64,000 bases of DNA from Holothuria scabra (taxonomy: Eukaryota > Echinodermata > Holothuroidea > Aspidochirotida > Holothuriidae). The position numbers and the translations under genes were made by a program. The notes beneath the pieces were generated by a model. The model saw only the letters and a list, made by a program, of their open reading frames with translations, did not search any database and was not told the DNA's origin. The stretch's first letter is position 1, and each line of letters opens with the position of its first letter. Of the stretch, positions 20,002-32,353 are shown piece after piece. Location of the stretch: contig CM074190.1 of the NCBI GenBank assembly GCA_037179385.1, forward strand, positions 12,978,206 to 13,042,205, written 5' to 3'.

Positions 20002-21490
20002 AGAGGAGTTATTGTGTAAATTCAGTTGTCTTAAATATGTAACACTCTTGAGAAAAAACGAGGGAAAATGGTAAACATAAAAATTCAGTAACCATCAGGT
20101 CGTATATAGAGATGCCAATCTAAGCGAACTAAAATCCGTTTCAAAAAATGTACATAAGGTGAAATAACTGGCTTTCTCGAACGAGTAACTTTCACTCTTA
20201 AAACGTGTCATGCATATGATTCGGCCAAAAGTGTCGAGACAAAAAAGAATACCCCACCGCTACTCCACCCGGCAAATGAACATTAAAACATTTTGTACTT
20301 TACTCCAAGAACCTGAGAAATTTGTTTACAACAAATCGACTGGCAGCTCTGTCTTCACAAATCTCTATTAACCTGTCCCACCCTCATTTTGTAGCAAGTC
20401 AATCATACCAAATGAACACCCCTCTCCTTACTGCAGCCTCATTCCCCATCCCTTGTTGTACCTCGAGACCAAATACAAATTGAACGTTTCAGACATGTAC
20501 CTTTAGCATGAATAAGTTTTCTTTAACATTCCTTTTGTCACAGTTTCAATAATTTTATCGTTGTGGGTGTGGCCCTTAATATTTAAATCACACGTGACAG
20601 AAAGAGCTGAAACCCCTTCCCCCACAAAAATATTTTTAGAGCCTTTCTTTTGAACCTACAATGCAAAATTGACACCCCGCAATTATTAATCGAGCCCCTC
20701 CCCTTTCTCCGTTTTTTGCAGCAAGTGCAATTAAACTTTACTGTCTTCCCATATACTCTCCATGATGATAGCCATATGTACCAGCGACAGTCTGAACGCC
20801 TGTACAAATTTCGGAAAAGACACACGCGTGAACGTGAATATCGGCGTGAAAGCAAAAAGCGGGCAAATGGAAACTTCGTTTGAAGAGTGTGTTTGTGTGT
20901 GTGTGGTTGGGAGGGGATGGAAAGTGTTACAGAATTGATCTTCAACAGGTGTCAAAGGAAATGTACAATAACTGGATAGATACAACGGAGTATCATAAAT
21001 GCTAAAATGCATAATCAACTTCCTCATCCTAGCGCAGAGGGAGTTGAATATACAGTTAATCCGTATCTGGTTTTCTTATTTATGTCGGCCAATCTATAAT
21101 GTTTTGCGTTAATGGGCCGTATTCGAGACACGTTCGTTTACAGAAAAACCACATAAAATTTTACCTTGAAGATGCATAATGATATAGGTACAATATATTT
21201 GCAAGTTATTGAGGTAAATTTAGTAACGTGAAGGATATTAATGTTTTGGCAAATGCTTGCATCTGGAATTGTCTTTAGCCCTGGTCAAATGACTTGGGAC
21301 ACCTCATAAGTCGGTAGGTTTTGTTGTTTGTTTTCATTTTGCTTTTGTTTTTTGCGTGCCCTTCATTTGAGACGCCTTCGTTCTTGCGGAATTCCATGCA
21401 TACATTGCTTTTCCTTTACCTTTTTTGTGCACCGTACCAACAGCATTGCTTTCAATGGAGGGTTTTACTTTACCGTCCGGTACAGAAAAT
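20002..21490. other. Intergenic between the direct repeats
   Basis: No gene is supported. It includes a short (GT)n tract at 20888-20906. The frames at 20583-21027 overlap on both strands and have no family resemblance. Confidence 0.4.
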
Positions 21491-21606
21491 AGCTCAGATG
21501 ACTTCAGATCTTTTCCAATCATTTAAGTTTACCTTTACCACTTGCCCTTATTCAAATATGTCCTTCATATTTCATGATATGACCACGCAAGCACGTTCTT
21601 TTCGTA
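21491..21606 (+). repeat. Direct repeat, copy 2
   Basis: Counterpart of 19886-20001. The 134-codon frame crossing it (21321-21725) begins in unrelated sequence and is not supported as a gene. Confidence 0.8.
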
Positions 21607-21946
21607 GAGAAGAAAAAACGTATGTGAACGCGTCTCAAAATGGTAACGTCATTGGAGGCACGGTTAGCAACACTGTACCAGAGAGCTCACAATCATCAAA
21701 TCATGTGCATGGTAACGCGTGTTAGCGCATACATACACCGGTGCTACAATAACAGTGAACGTGGCCACGGACTGCATTGTGAATTGTACGTGCAGTACGT
21801 GCAGTAACCGTGCATTGCACGGTTACTGCTTAGTATTCGCAATAGCATCTTCACCAAATTGCCCATACAGTAAAAACGCGCTCGTAGTGGGTTGTGGTCT
21901 GTCAAAGATATTACAAGCATAGATACCATACCTAAAAATGGCGCGG
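21607..21946. other. Intergenic, short palindromic motifs
   Basis: It contains repeated ACGTGCAGTACGTGCAGTAACCGTGCA motifs at 21785-21825. No gene is supported. Confidence 0.4.
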
Positions 21947-22507
21947 TGACTCCTTACGGAGGCCGATTCGGAGGGGCGAAAGTGCTGATTACTGATCAGT
22001 CATTTTGAAAGCTAACACTTCCGGTGGTATAAATACCACCGGTGATTTGAAAACATTGAAATTCTTGTAAACACCGTTCTTCAATAAATTTCAGTTACAT
22101 GAAACAGTTTTAGGCTTCTTGGCCTGCTTTCTACTTAAGAACATTTGAACATTAACGCACCGTACGACTGGTTTGAAGATCATTAGCTTACTGATTGGTC
22201 AGTTTCTATGGTATCTTCACAAGCGCACATCTATGCCTTCTTACGCGCTTACAACACATAAATCAACTACTGGATTCTGTTTTCAAGCACGAGGAAGTAC
22301 GCGTCAGTTATTTCGGACTTTACACGGAGAAATGCATTGTGCGCGCTCAGAACTCGCTTTGAAAATGCATGCACGCTGATATCTCTTCACAATGGAATTT
22401 CTTGTTACGCATGAGCTATTGTGCACGCAGATAACGGAAAAGAATTGTACGCATTTCAAATGAACATTTCCGCCCCTCCGATTGAGCTTCCATGAGGAGT
22501 CAGCTCG
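21947..22507. mobile_element. Non-autonomous TIR element, about 560 bp
   Basis: The left end GGTGACTCCTTACGGAGG..GATTCGGAGGGGCG and the right end CGCCCCTCCGATTGAGCTTCCATGAGGAGTCAGC are imperfect inverted repeats about 40 bp long. A smaller perfect palindrome, CCGGTGGTATAAATACCACCGG in two halves, lies at 22021-22042. No transposase ORF. Target duplication is unclear, so the superfamily is unassigned. Confidence 0.55.
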
Positions 22508-23779
22508 TCTAACAGTGTAGGAAAAGGAGTTTGGTATGTACGTTCATAATATCTTTATGGTCTGCCCACACATATTCATAGCTGTTCTTCATAGCGTCTT
22601 TCTTGCATAAAAACAGAACTTTTTTTACCCGCTCGCATATACACGAGAACATATTGGCCAATGATTTTCTCCGGATCCCCACCATGGTCCGCGCCTTAGG
22701 CTCTGTTTGTTGGACTCTGTATTGTGATGCAATCGTTTTCATGAGGTTGCTAAGATAAGATAACTTTACCGAGCGTTACATTAGTTCAACATCTAGATGC
22801 GCGCCGTAGGGCGGGGTTTGCTCCGCCAATTGCGTCATAAAAGTCAGGTGAGCTGTTGAGGCATTTTTCGAAATTGAAATTCAAACGCAGCTTTCCTTCA
22901 AATATCATTTATGCCGAAGTGTACGGGTTTTTAATGGGGTGTGAGATGATATTTGTAAAGTACTGTATCTAATCTTGCAATACACAAAAGTTTCTGTGGT
23001 CGTGTCATGTCCACTTTAACCTTTGACAATCTGTAACGTGAACTATGTCCTTGGTTGTCATGACAACCACACATATCGGTACAACTTATCATGCCTAGGC
23101 TTTAAGGTAGCGGGCCACTTATTATAAGTCCCATTGACTTACACACTAAATAAGGCTACTTCCGCGCCCCTAGCTCCCAGTAGAAGTTTTCAACCAGGAT
23201 ATGCTCTACCCCCTCTGATCGAAGCCCACAATCTAGGCTTTCAAATTTCCATACCATGACCATTGGAATTTTGAGCTACAGAGCCTTGAATGATAGGGAT
23301 GTGTTTCCCGCCATAATAGCTATTCAAAAACGGCATTTCACAGGGCGGAGTAATACAATAAAAAAAATGGCACTAAAGTTGGTCACATTGCCTTGAATTT
23401 TACACAGCATGTATTTCAACTCATTGACTACAATATCCAAATGCAAAAATGATCATATTTTGTAAGTAACTCAGTCAGAAACAACATCCCATAATTTTTT
23501 TTTATGGCGCTTTGTCTGTCAGTAAACATTTTCCCGGACATGAGTATTGGAGTTAGTGGTCCACTACTTTAAGGCAGTGGCCGAGTTGGATTTTTCCATA
23601 AAAAAAAAATTGCACAGGTAATCCCTAGAGTATCCTCACAAAGAATATAAACCCATCGTTTCATTTGACAGTCTTCTCTGGGCAGTAAGTCTTAGCAAAT
23701 CTTACCGCTACCTTAAGAGTTAAACTTTCAGATTTGTGGGATGCCTCCGTTAAGAGTTAAAGTGAATACAAAAAAGTAT
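22508..23779. other. Intergenic, no feature recognised
   Basis: No exon, RNA gene or clear repeat boundary. There are weak recurrences of the phrase CATAATAGCTATTC/CCATTGACT. Nothing further can be claimed. Confidence 0.35.
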
Positions 23780-24391
23780 TTGACCCCCTGTCACGTGACC
23801 TTTGACCTTGGTTGCAATTGAAACTACTTATTTGGTAGAACTAGTCTACCGTATTATACTTGTGAAGTTTCATGTAAAATGAAGGTTTTCTTTTTAAGTT
23901 TTAGTACAAAATAGTAAAAAAAGTGGTTTTTTTTTGCAAAATGTGACCTTTGACCTCTGATCTTTGACCTTTACTTCCGAGGGTCTGGGAGACATAAGTT
24001 CTCACCCTGGGGTACCCACCTACCAATTTTGAAAAGAATCGGTTCAGCCCACTAGGAGGAGTTTTAAAGGCAAAAAGATTGTTTTACGAACAAATTATGA
24101 CTTGAAATTTTTTTGTTCCACTCTACCACTTGACCTTTGATCTCTGTTGCTATGGCAACCACATATTTTGGTGCAATCATCATGTGTGTGAAGTTTCGTG
24201 TCTGGAGAAAGTTTTGTTTTGGAAATATAGTAGAAAATGTAATTTTACTAAATTTGACCTTTGACCTGTAACCTTTGACCTTCACTTCCGGTGGTGTATT
24301 AAAATGCAATTGTTCTACCTAAGGTACCATCCCACCAAGTTTGAAGAAAATCGGCCCAGCCGTTTACAAGATATTAGGAAACAAAATTGGA
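23780..24391. repeat. Interspersed repeat rich in TGACCTTTGACCT (DR1) motifs
   Basis: Perfect or near-perfect DR1 elements, two AGGTCA-type half-sites spaced by one base, occur at 23796-23808, 23944-23956, 24131-24143 (one mismatch) and 24255-24267, plus single half-sites. Each block is followed by a variant of the same text: ACTTCCG, GGTACC, CCACCAAGTTTGAA, AATCGG, CAGCC. This looks like two or three degenerate copies of one repeat unit. DR1 is the binding motif of RXR/HNF4-type nuclear receptors. Regulatory use here is speculation. Confidence 0.6.
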
Positions 24392-24436
24392 CACACACAC
24401 ACACACGCACACACACACCCACTAACACACACACGG
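24392..24436. repeat. (CA)n microsatellite
   Basis: ACACACAC with GCAC and CCAC interruptions, at the end of the DR1-rich repeat. Confidence 0.9.
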
Positions 24437-24881
24437 ACAGGTTTTCACCCCTCTCTCAGCCTTGGACCTTCAGTATCCGCGGGGTACCTCACCATTGGTT
24501 AGACCTCGAGACTAGTAACCTGGGAAAGTTTACCGTTGCCATGGCAACCATTGCGATTTAAGCTGGTATTGCCATATATATAGCAACATAGGCAAAGCCA
24601 CTACAATATTTCATCCTCCTCACGGAGCGATGAGATAAAAAACAAATATCTGGAATATAACTTTCCATCTGTTGTTTCTTCACTTTATATTTCATCCACC
24701 TTTTGTGTAACTCACATGAACGGCTTGTAATACACGGACCATTTCACATTAACATTGTCCATGTTTTTAATTGTATTCTGCTAGCAAAAACGAAATCATC
24801 ACATGCTTTTGAATGCAACTAGACAGTTGTGGTTACAATATAAATATTGAAACCTAAAAGGAATTGTCTCTAAAAGTATTA
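24437..24881. other. Intergenic 3' of the glycine-rich exon
   Basis: No gene is supported. Sequence in the minus direction would be the 3' side of the glycine-rich frame. Confidence 0.35.
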
Positions 24882-25328
24882 TTAGTAATCTGAAAGCATC
24901 TCTATCTGAACTTTCAGTATCTGTTGCGTACTTGCGATATTTAACGTCCCCTCCATCTCCTCCTCTTCCACCACCTCCTCCTCCACCTCCCTCCTCTCCC
25001 ACCTCCACTTCCGCCTCCTCCTCCACCACCACCCCTGGCAACCAAATTCTTCTTTATGGCCAAATACTTCCTTGGTTACCACCGTTTTCACCTCCGCCCC
25101 CACCAACGCCTTTTCCTCCATCCCCTCTCCAGCCTTCATTATTTCCTCCTCCTCCCCACCACCACCTCCACATCTTTCTCCGCCATTCCCTCCACCACCA
25201 CCGCCTCCTTTTCCACCAGCTCCTCTTCCTTCACCGTCTCCTCCGTCTTTTCCATCGTTGTTTCGTCTTTCCTTCAGGGTGTCAGTCAGCTCTTTCAGTA
25301 AATCCTCGTCTCTTTTCGCGTTAAATAC
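24882..25328 (-). CDS. Glycine-rich coding exon, probably frameshifted
   Basis: On the minus strand a frame opens right after a plausible acceptor (TTATTACAAAACAG, AG at 25330-25329) with VFNAKRDEDLLKELTDTLKE, then R/N/D-rich and glycine-rich sequence (GGDGEGRGAGGKGGGGGGGNGG). Further on, the glycine-rich composition moves to another register (GGGENGGNQG...), and then to a third (GGGGGGGGRGGDGGDVKYRK, about 24940-25000). The charged start followed by poly-glycine resembles secreted or structural glycine-rich proteins, but no family is recognised. The register changes suggest decay or homopolymer sequencing errors. The proline/serine frames on the plus strand are shadows. Confidence 0.45.
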   Translation of the reverse strand, partial: VFNAKRDEDLLKELTDTLKERRNNDGKDGGDGEGRGAGGKGGGGGGGNGGERCGGGGGEEEEIMKAGEGMEEKALVGAEVKTVVTKEVFGHKEEFGCQGWWWRRRRKWRWERREVEEEVVEEEEMEGTLNIASTQQILKVQIEMLSDY

Positions 25329-26812
25329 CTGTTTTGTAATAAATCATCACTGGTCATCACTAGAGAAACTTAGAATCATCGTTGACGGGCGGCAAAAAGA
25401 CGTCTCAATCAAATGTTTCATGTAATAGGTGCTTGAAAATAATGTATTTGGTTCATTTTCATTGAATTTTCCCTTGTTCGCATATTCTCAAAGTTGCTTT
25501 TAAATTTAAAAATTACGTCGCACGTTCAGTTGTAGCACTGCCATTTACACACAACCCCTGAAAATAACTAATTAACCCTTTACCGTGGTTTATGTCTTTT
25601 TGGACCCAGACGGCGGCTGTCACCCATCTTTAATGTTTCACGCAGAGCTCGAAGCTGTTAGTAGCTACCCGAAAATTCGGCCAAAACAACGAGAGAAACG
25701 ATAGTTTAAGGTCACGGGGTCAATAGCCTACTGAGGCTGATTCGGGGCGTGCTGTGTCCGTTTTTCCGCCCACTTGCGAGGCGCGCAAATATGCCCCGAT
25801 TGGAGCACAACGGCAAACGGTTAAAAAGTGTGCGACATTGTACAAAAGTTGATCGAAATTGATTCCAAAGCTCAATCTAGTTCTTGAAAGTTTAACAGTT
25901 TGCATATGTTGTTTTCGTCACTCCTATCAGCAGCATACATTCTTATGGGGGCGAAGAGCGAGGGGGCCAAAAACCAAACATTTACTCCCGAAGGATCCAC
26001 TTTGACGAAAACTTGAAGTTACAGAAAATTATAAGGTTTCCAACGTAACGAATTGTTAATTGTAAGCTACTCGGCTCGAAAAGGGAGTTCTTGTTGCATT
26101 GGTGTAGCCTTAGAGATGAGAAACGGGGTTGACATTGCCAAATCAAATTCTGTTAGTAAAGCTTTTGTAATGGAATAGATAGGTCCTAATTGACTTCAAA
26201 TGGTGCTATAATATTGTACCATATTACCGAGTTCTCAGAGGAGTTCGATGGGGATTGAAGGGCAAGGGCAGTCCTCCAAATCTTATTTTGAAGCAACATG
26301 TTAATGTTATAATTTTTCCTTTTATTTCTCTTCAAAGCATCTTTCATCGTATTTACAGCTTCAACATAGCAAATTTAAGGTAGGCCTAAGACAAGCAGCT
26401 ACTTAAAGGAAATTTCACATTTGAAGAGAAAATAGTTGCCACATGACTCTCAACAGCCAATCATAAAACAGGACAGTCTACTACACAACTTCAAGTTGAC
26501 TCCTCTCAAAAGATAGGGTACGACACACCTCTCGAGGGAGAGGGTACAACTCGTAGAAAGCAAGGCATCAACGAAAAATACAGAAATTCTTCCCCGTAAG
26601 AATCCTGCAACAAAAGGAGGGATAAAAGGGTGTTCTTTTCCCAGTAGAAGGTCGGGACTTCACCAATTATTAAACCTTTTTTGACGCCACTAGTAATTAT
26701 GACATCATTAATGAGATTTTATGTGGTAACAGCGTGGCGATAAGAGCGTGACAAAAGGTATAATTGAAACATAGCATAAGAAAGATGGATTTTATTACAG
26801 TCAATTTCAACG
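25329..26812. other. Intergenic, no feature recognised
   Basis: Nothing convincing. Upstream exons of the glycine-rich gene would lie here but I cannot pick them out. Confidence 0.35.
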
Positions 26813-26965
26813 TCAATTTTAGCGATCATCGCTTAGTCGATCGCTAAGTAAAATTTATCGCTAGTAGCGATGGCGATGAATTTTGGGTTTCACTAAACTA
26901 ATCGCTATTAGCGATATAAAAAAAGGCAAACTTCATCGATGAACGAGGATGATCGCTAAAGTTTA
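26813..26965. repeat. Cluster of inverted TAGCGAT/ATCGCTA boxes
   Basis: At least seven copies of (T)TAGCGAT or ATCGCTA(A) in both orientations within 150 bp, separated by AATTT and GTTTCACTAAA phrases. The same vocabulary recurs at 37625-37830, just inside the right arm of the inverted repeat. It is probably a palindromic MITE-like repeat. Confidence 0.6.
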
Positions 26966-29308
26966 CTGTAACCTTTGACCTTGAGCTGCAAACAATATCA
27001 ACATCTACAGCAGACGACCGAAAATATGGCAAGTACATAGAACGAGGAGAGGATAAAAAGGTACGAAATAGTACAATAGACCAATCAAAACTGTGCAAAA
27101 AGCAGGGGAATTGTAAAAATTGATTGAACTACTTCACCTCATTTGTATTTTCAATGTATATCGGTGTGAGTTTGAAAGGGAATACGCAAAATAGTCCTTA
27201 AACTGCCCTTCGCTAGCGCACCGTTCTGCGGCTGTACTATACTAGCCTAGCATGTACAAGTAGTATTAGTAACATGCATGGAAGTAGTTAGGACTAAGTT
27301 AAGCCTAACGTTAGGCCTTGCATACTTAGCCTAGTAATACTGATAGTGATAGTATCGCTCTCCTCACCAATTAAGGTTACCACACTGTGTGGCTGTGTTC
27401 AACAAAGGGCCCACTTCGGCCAGTACTGGTACGAGTGTTCGCGCTAGCCTTTGTCCCTTGGACAAAACTCAGTAACAAACATTCCTATGCTATGTACCTA
27501 TTAAAAGGTAGACTAACCAGTAAAGATTGAGGAGCGGATTGTACAGTCGGTTCAGCTTGAGACTTAAGTGACTAAGGTAGGCCTAGGCTAGGCCCAGGTT
27601 AAGCCGTGTAGGCCTAACGTTAGTTGTGAAAGTGTAACATCGGTTAAGTATAATCCTGTTAAAAAAATGACACCAATTTAGTTTGAAAGAACAGTCTGTA
27701 ACGTTAAGCAAGGCCTACGCTTAGTGTAAGTACTATTTAGTTACTATAGCCTAACCTATCCTAACGTTAGGCCTAACGTACGTTACTTAGTTACTAGCCT
27801 ATAACTTAGTCTAGGTCTAACGTACGTTTCAGCTTTTTCGTAGCCTAGCAGTAGCCAGCACCCAGTGTTCTCCACAAGCCTAGCTGGTTTGTCTGTGTGT
27901 GACACAAGCACGAAGGTGTTCTAGCACCAGCTCTGAAAATGTGCCATTGCAGAAAAAGTGGAACCACCCAGACAAACGCTATCAATTTGAAAGCTTTAAA
28001 CAGATCAAACAGTAAATTGCCTAGGCCAAGGCCCAATATCAATGTGCACATTGAATAATGATTATCAGAACAGTTTCTCATGGAATGAAAGCCCAGAAAG
28101 GAAGCAAACAGCCTAACTGTATTTACATTTCATCATTGAATTTAGCAAACATTTTCCCAAGAAAGACATCCTTTATCTTTGGTCCACTTTCCAAGACAGT
28201 GATTACTTAGCCCACTTCAATGTTTGGAGCACCCAAAAAAATTGAATCAGCAGAGAACACTGCTATACCACAAGTTTGCCTGGCTAGACAACGTATAGGC
28301 ATAGATCTCACACACTTGTTCCCTGCATTTGGCCTAAACCTACCTAGGATCTTGGCATACCTCTTGTCCTCTTGTTTCCCTTGATATTATGGCCAGAAAT
28401 ATTGTGGAAATACAATGTGATACTAGTTGCAGTGACTGTCTTCTTGGACCTGAAAACAATTTCAAACCTTCTGTTATGATTCAAAGTATATATGACAACC
28501 CTGTGACTGTTAATATAATAAGCTTCATTGCCTTTCTCTGTGATAGCTTAAGAGTTGATCTGAAATTTAGTGCATGGTACAGTATTGATTTGAAATGGGT
28601 GTGGAGGGGTAGAGTTAGAAAAGTGCAGCACGCTGTGCTTTTGTCTTAAAATTGTGAAAGATGAAAGAGTAACACAGCTTTGGCTAGGGCCTTTAGAATA
28701 CTGGCTAGCCTAGCCCTTGGTTAAGTTTTTTAGGGATTGGTGGCTAAAGGATATTAGCTCCATTGTTCACGTCATATTGTAATTCACCCCACGTTATAAA
28801 ACTCAGTTTTATACAGTATGGTCTCATGTTATAAACAGCCTTGTTGAAGCTGCTGAGTCAGAAGCCTTTTACTTCAAGATAATCGGTTTATTTAGACTGT
28901 GTATCCCCATATAGACTGTGTCATATGCTCCTGAAAAGATTAATTCACACAGTCTATCGTCATAGGTCTATACGGTTACCCCGTTTCAAAGGAATTGTAC
29001 TTAAAATTTTGATGATGTAAGTCTATCCTCATAGCTTTAAAAAACGTAAGCCAAACTAGGTTAAAGGCCTTACATTACTGATTTATTGATGGGGAGTACA
29101 GTAAACTGTTGCTGATTTGACATTGCATAGAAATAGAGGGACGGTAACCAAGTGGGCATGACCCAATGCTTTGTAGACAGACTTTCCAGTACGGGCTTTA
29201 AGTTGTACCAGGTCGGATCAAAACCAGCAGGGAATAATTTATTTGTTCACTGTACATGACAAGACGGAACTGAGGGATCAGGGTAATAATTGGAACTTAC
29301 TGGCAACG
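26966..29308. other. Intergenic with repeated CCTAACGTTAGG palindromes
   Basis: 27240-27840 is dotted with CCTAACGTTAGG, GGCCTAACGT and ACGTACGT palindromes. The 86-codon frame at 28389-28649 has no recognisable family and no splice support, so I do not call it a gene. Confidence 0.4.
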
Positions 29309-29508
29309 CCTATAGCAGAGCTGCCAAGTCTCCCTAATTCTGCAGAAGACTTCCTGAAAATTTCACCTCTAAACATGCAAAATATAAAATCTTCCTGAGA
29401 ACAGAATTTCCCCCATTGAAATACACACAAATCCCTGAAATCTTCCTGATTTATGAGGTAAACCTTCCTGATTTCAAGACCTCAATGTTTTCTCAGCTCT
29501 GCTATAGG
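29309..29508. mobile_element. 200-bp MITE with CCTATAGCAGAGCTG ends
   Basis: Perfect 15-bp terminal inverted repeats, CCTATAGCAGAGCTG at 29309-29323 and CAGCTCTGCTATAGG at 29494-29508. The interior has repeated TTCCTGA-A/T-TT phrases. There is no coding capacity, and the target duplication is not evident. Confidence 0.7.
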
Positions 29509-29854
29509 CTGTGACCTGTGGTGAACCTGCATGTCACAGTTTTTATTGTGCCAGCCTGGTTTGTTTGGCATCACATTTTTTTTTATTTTCAGGCCTGATT
29601 GGTTTATAAAAGGAAGTTACCATCACTAAAAAAGTCTGCAGGAATAGTCTGAGGACTCCCTCCCTCTTTGTATGAAAATACCATTTTTGGTTCCTGAAAT
29701 ATCCTTTTTAATTGGATGGCAATATTCATTAACATACATAATAGCAATACTCAATAAACAGCTTTTGTAAGGCTGTAGATTTGCTCTTCTCTACCTTTGC
29801 AGCAAGGAACTCTACAAGTGAATAAAGCTGATGCCCCTCCTCACCCCCCCCCCC

Positions 29855-29912
29855 ATAAATAAATAAATAAATGCTCAAATAAATAAATGAACGAACGAAC
29901 GAATGAATGATA
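29855..29912. repeat. (AAAT)n/(GAAC)n tetranucleotide microsatellite
   Basis: Consecutive AAAT, GAAC and GAAT tetranucleotides, next to a C-run. Confidence 0.85.
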
Positions 29913-29952
29913 AAAAATAAGGAGTGTGATGCTGGCTTTGTGCCCTTTTTAA

Positions 29953-30248
29953 AGGGCCAAGCCTCTCACCCCAAACTACAATTTTGGTATCGGGTACCAA
30001 AATTCTCAATTCGCTCAGCTCTTTGATTGACAGCTAATTCAAACAATGCAGAGTACCAAAGCTTATATTACACAGCATGAATGGTACTGAGAGTGTTTTG
30101 ATTATATAAATTGAGTTTTTCTTTACTCACCTTGAAGCAATGAATTGAGATTGTATCTGGATGAGCATGAATTTCAGACAATTGTGGGAGGGGCTTAAGT
30201 AAGAAGGTTAGGAGAATTGGTACTGCTTGTGGTGAGAGAACTGTGCCT
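29953..30248. mobile_element. TTAA-flanked MITE copy
   Basis: Same family as 7567-7869, in the opposite orientation, with TTAA at 29949-29952 and 30249-30252. The TIRs are AGGGCC..CTCTCACCCCAAAC and an eroded partner GTGGTGAGAGAACTGTGCCT. Confidence 0.75.
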
Positions 30249-32348
30249 TTAAAGTCCTACTTCGCCTAAGTGCCCCTAAGGTGTGGAAAGTTTCTTGGTT
30301 TTTCTTTAGTGCCAATAAAAGAAAGGATACATGTACATTTTCTCTGTTTTATATTTTGTGTTTAACATGGAGGCCAGTTTGCTCCAATTTTGGACCCTTG
30401 TTGTCATTAGAGGGGAACAGTGACTTCTTCTTTGTGATTTTATCTACAGATTCCAGAACAGAAGAATAGCTGCAAACCAAGCATTAGCCCTAGTAGCCTA
30501 CTACAGTACTCTTATTTGTACATGCACTTGGCAGTCATGCCCCAAATTACACATCAAGCCTAGAAAGAAGAGCATGACAACTGGAGGACAGAAGAATGGA
30601 CGTATGAAGGATTTCCTGGAATTTTGTAGATATTAAAGAATAGTGAGGGGTGGGTCTACAGAGGGTCGGGGGGGGGGGTCACTGACTATGCTTTCAATAC
30701 AAGGTGATGAACACTGACTCATGCACAAATCACACATTTAAATTTTAACACAAGTGAACATTTAACTTGATCTTTTCAGTGACACTAAATTTTTGATGCA
30801 ATGTTGGAAATAGGACATGTAACTGGGAGAAAATAAAGTCTAGTACTGGGTAGAGCTTGTGGTAATAGACAACATACTAGTAGGCTATAGGGAAGACTAT
30901 TACATTGGCGTTAATCAGCAGGATCTGATTCTCAGTTGCAGGGCTGTCCAGCAAGGTTTTAGCCATGGGGGCATGTGCCTTAAAAATGTCAACCGTAGGT
31001 CTTTATGATGAGACCAGCCATTTTGGACTAAGGAGAGAAAATGTAAAAACTCGCACCATTTTGCATCTACTGTAGAGTCCTTGAAATAGACAAAAATGTT
31101 ACTAGGGAGATGGCCACCTCCCTTTAGACCCTCTCTAAGGCCAGAGAAAGTTCAACCATGTGCCTCTCATTTCTTGATTTGTTGATAGATTTCTTAACTT
31201 TGGTTTTGGAAGGAAGACCAAAAGGGAAGGCAGGAGTAAAAGTAGCATAACAATATCCCTACTTGGAACCTTCTTTGCGCCTGCTTGTAAATAGACCTTG
31301 GGACCCCAAGCCTTCGAAAGAAAGCAGATACAGTGCTTTGGGGTTCTGCGGTTGCCAGATTGTTCCATCATCAACAGGCCAAATTTGGGCCCAGAAGTTG
31401 GACAAAATGTTGAAAATATAATATTGACGAATTAGAACCTATTATGAAAATTAATAATTTGCAAATTAAATTTATGAACACTCTGGCTTACTACCTGTAC
31501 AGACGTTATGTTGCAGCGATGCAGCCTCGCAGTATGCATGGGAGAAATCATTAGGAACACTGCTCATCAAAACCAGAGCACTATGACCCGTAGGGGACAG
31601 AAGCAAGGGATTGTGGGACAGTCCACATGACCAAATCCCCTCCCTTAATTTTTCAGTGGGGAATGTACCCCCTAAAAATATTTCAAATATTGAAAAAAGA
31701 CGGATGATTTGAACAAATTTTAAATTAACAATAAACATATATAATTATTATGATGTATTAAAATAAAGAACATCAGCAACCAAATGTTGCCTGTTGACGA
31801 TTGAACTTAAGGATTTTGCTTTTTCAGCATTCCTTATATACTTGAATATCAGCAGAATCTGAACAGCGAACCAACTGGGCCAAGCTGCATTAATTTTAGT
31901 AGTTATAAAACTATTCCCATATAGTAAAGTGATATCTTTAATAGCTGGCATTACTTCCTGGGACTCAGTGGCATAGCGGGAGCAGGGGGTGAGGCAAGAA
32001 GCAAAAGAGTAGTATAAATTTCCTGGAAAACTATTTCACTACCAAAGATAGCAATTTCATACTGCATACATCACAGGACCGGACGTTAAATCTCTGCCTG
32101 GTCAAAGGGGGGGGCAATAGAGGCCATTGCTGACCCAAAGGTGGGCCAAAGAGCTTTTAAAACTGTTCAGTAATAATAATAAAAAAAAAAACACTGAAAC
32201 ATGAAGAGTTTTGCATGGAGACTCAACAAAACTTAACTCCACAATTGTACACTTTTTATAGCACCAAATCACATCTGAAGGCATTCAGCTAAAGAAAAGT
32301 TTTCTAAAGGGGGAGAGGACACCTCTCACTTTAGAACCCCTGCCCTTT
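30249..32348. other. Intergenic, hAT-like phrases but no defined element
   Basis: No gene. Phrases such as CCTCCCTTTAGACCCTCTCTAAGGCC (31118) and CAGTGGCATAGCGGGAGCAGGGGG (31968) resemble hAT-family termini seen elsewhere in the window, but I could not pair ends or find target duplications. Confidence 0.35.
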
Positions 32349-32353
32349 AGTCA

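Noticed and set aside
24932..25425. Overlapping proline/serine-rich plus-strand frames
   Set aside because: Three overlapping frames are all open because of the CCT/CCA composition. The minus strand has an acceptor site and a better protein start.
28389..28649. 86-codon frame as a small gene
   Set aside because: No recognisable motif, no splice or poly(A) context, and frames of this length are expected by chance in this AT content.
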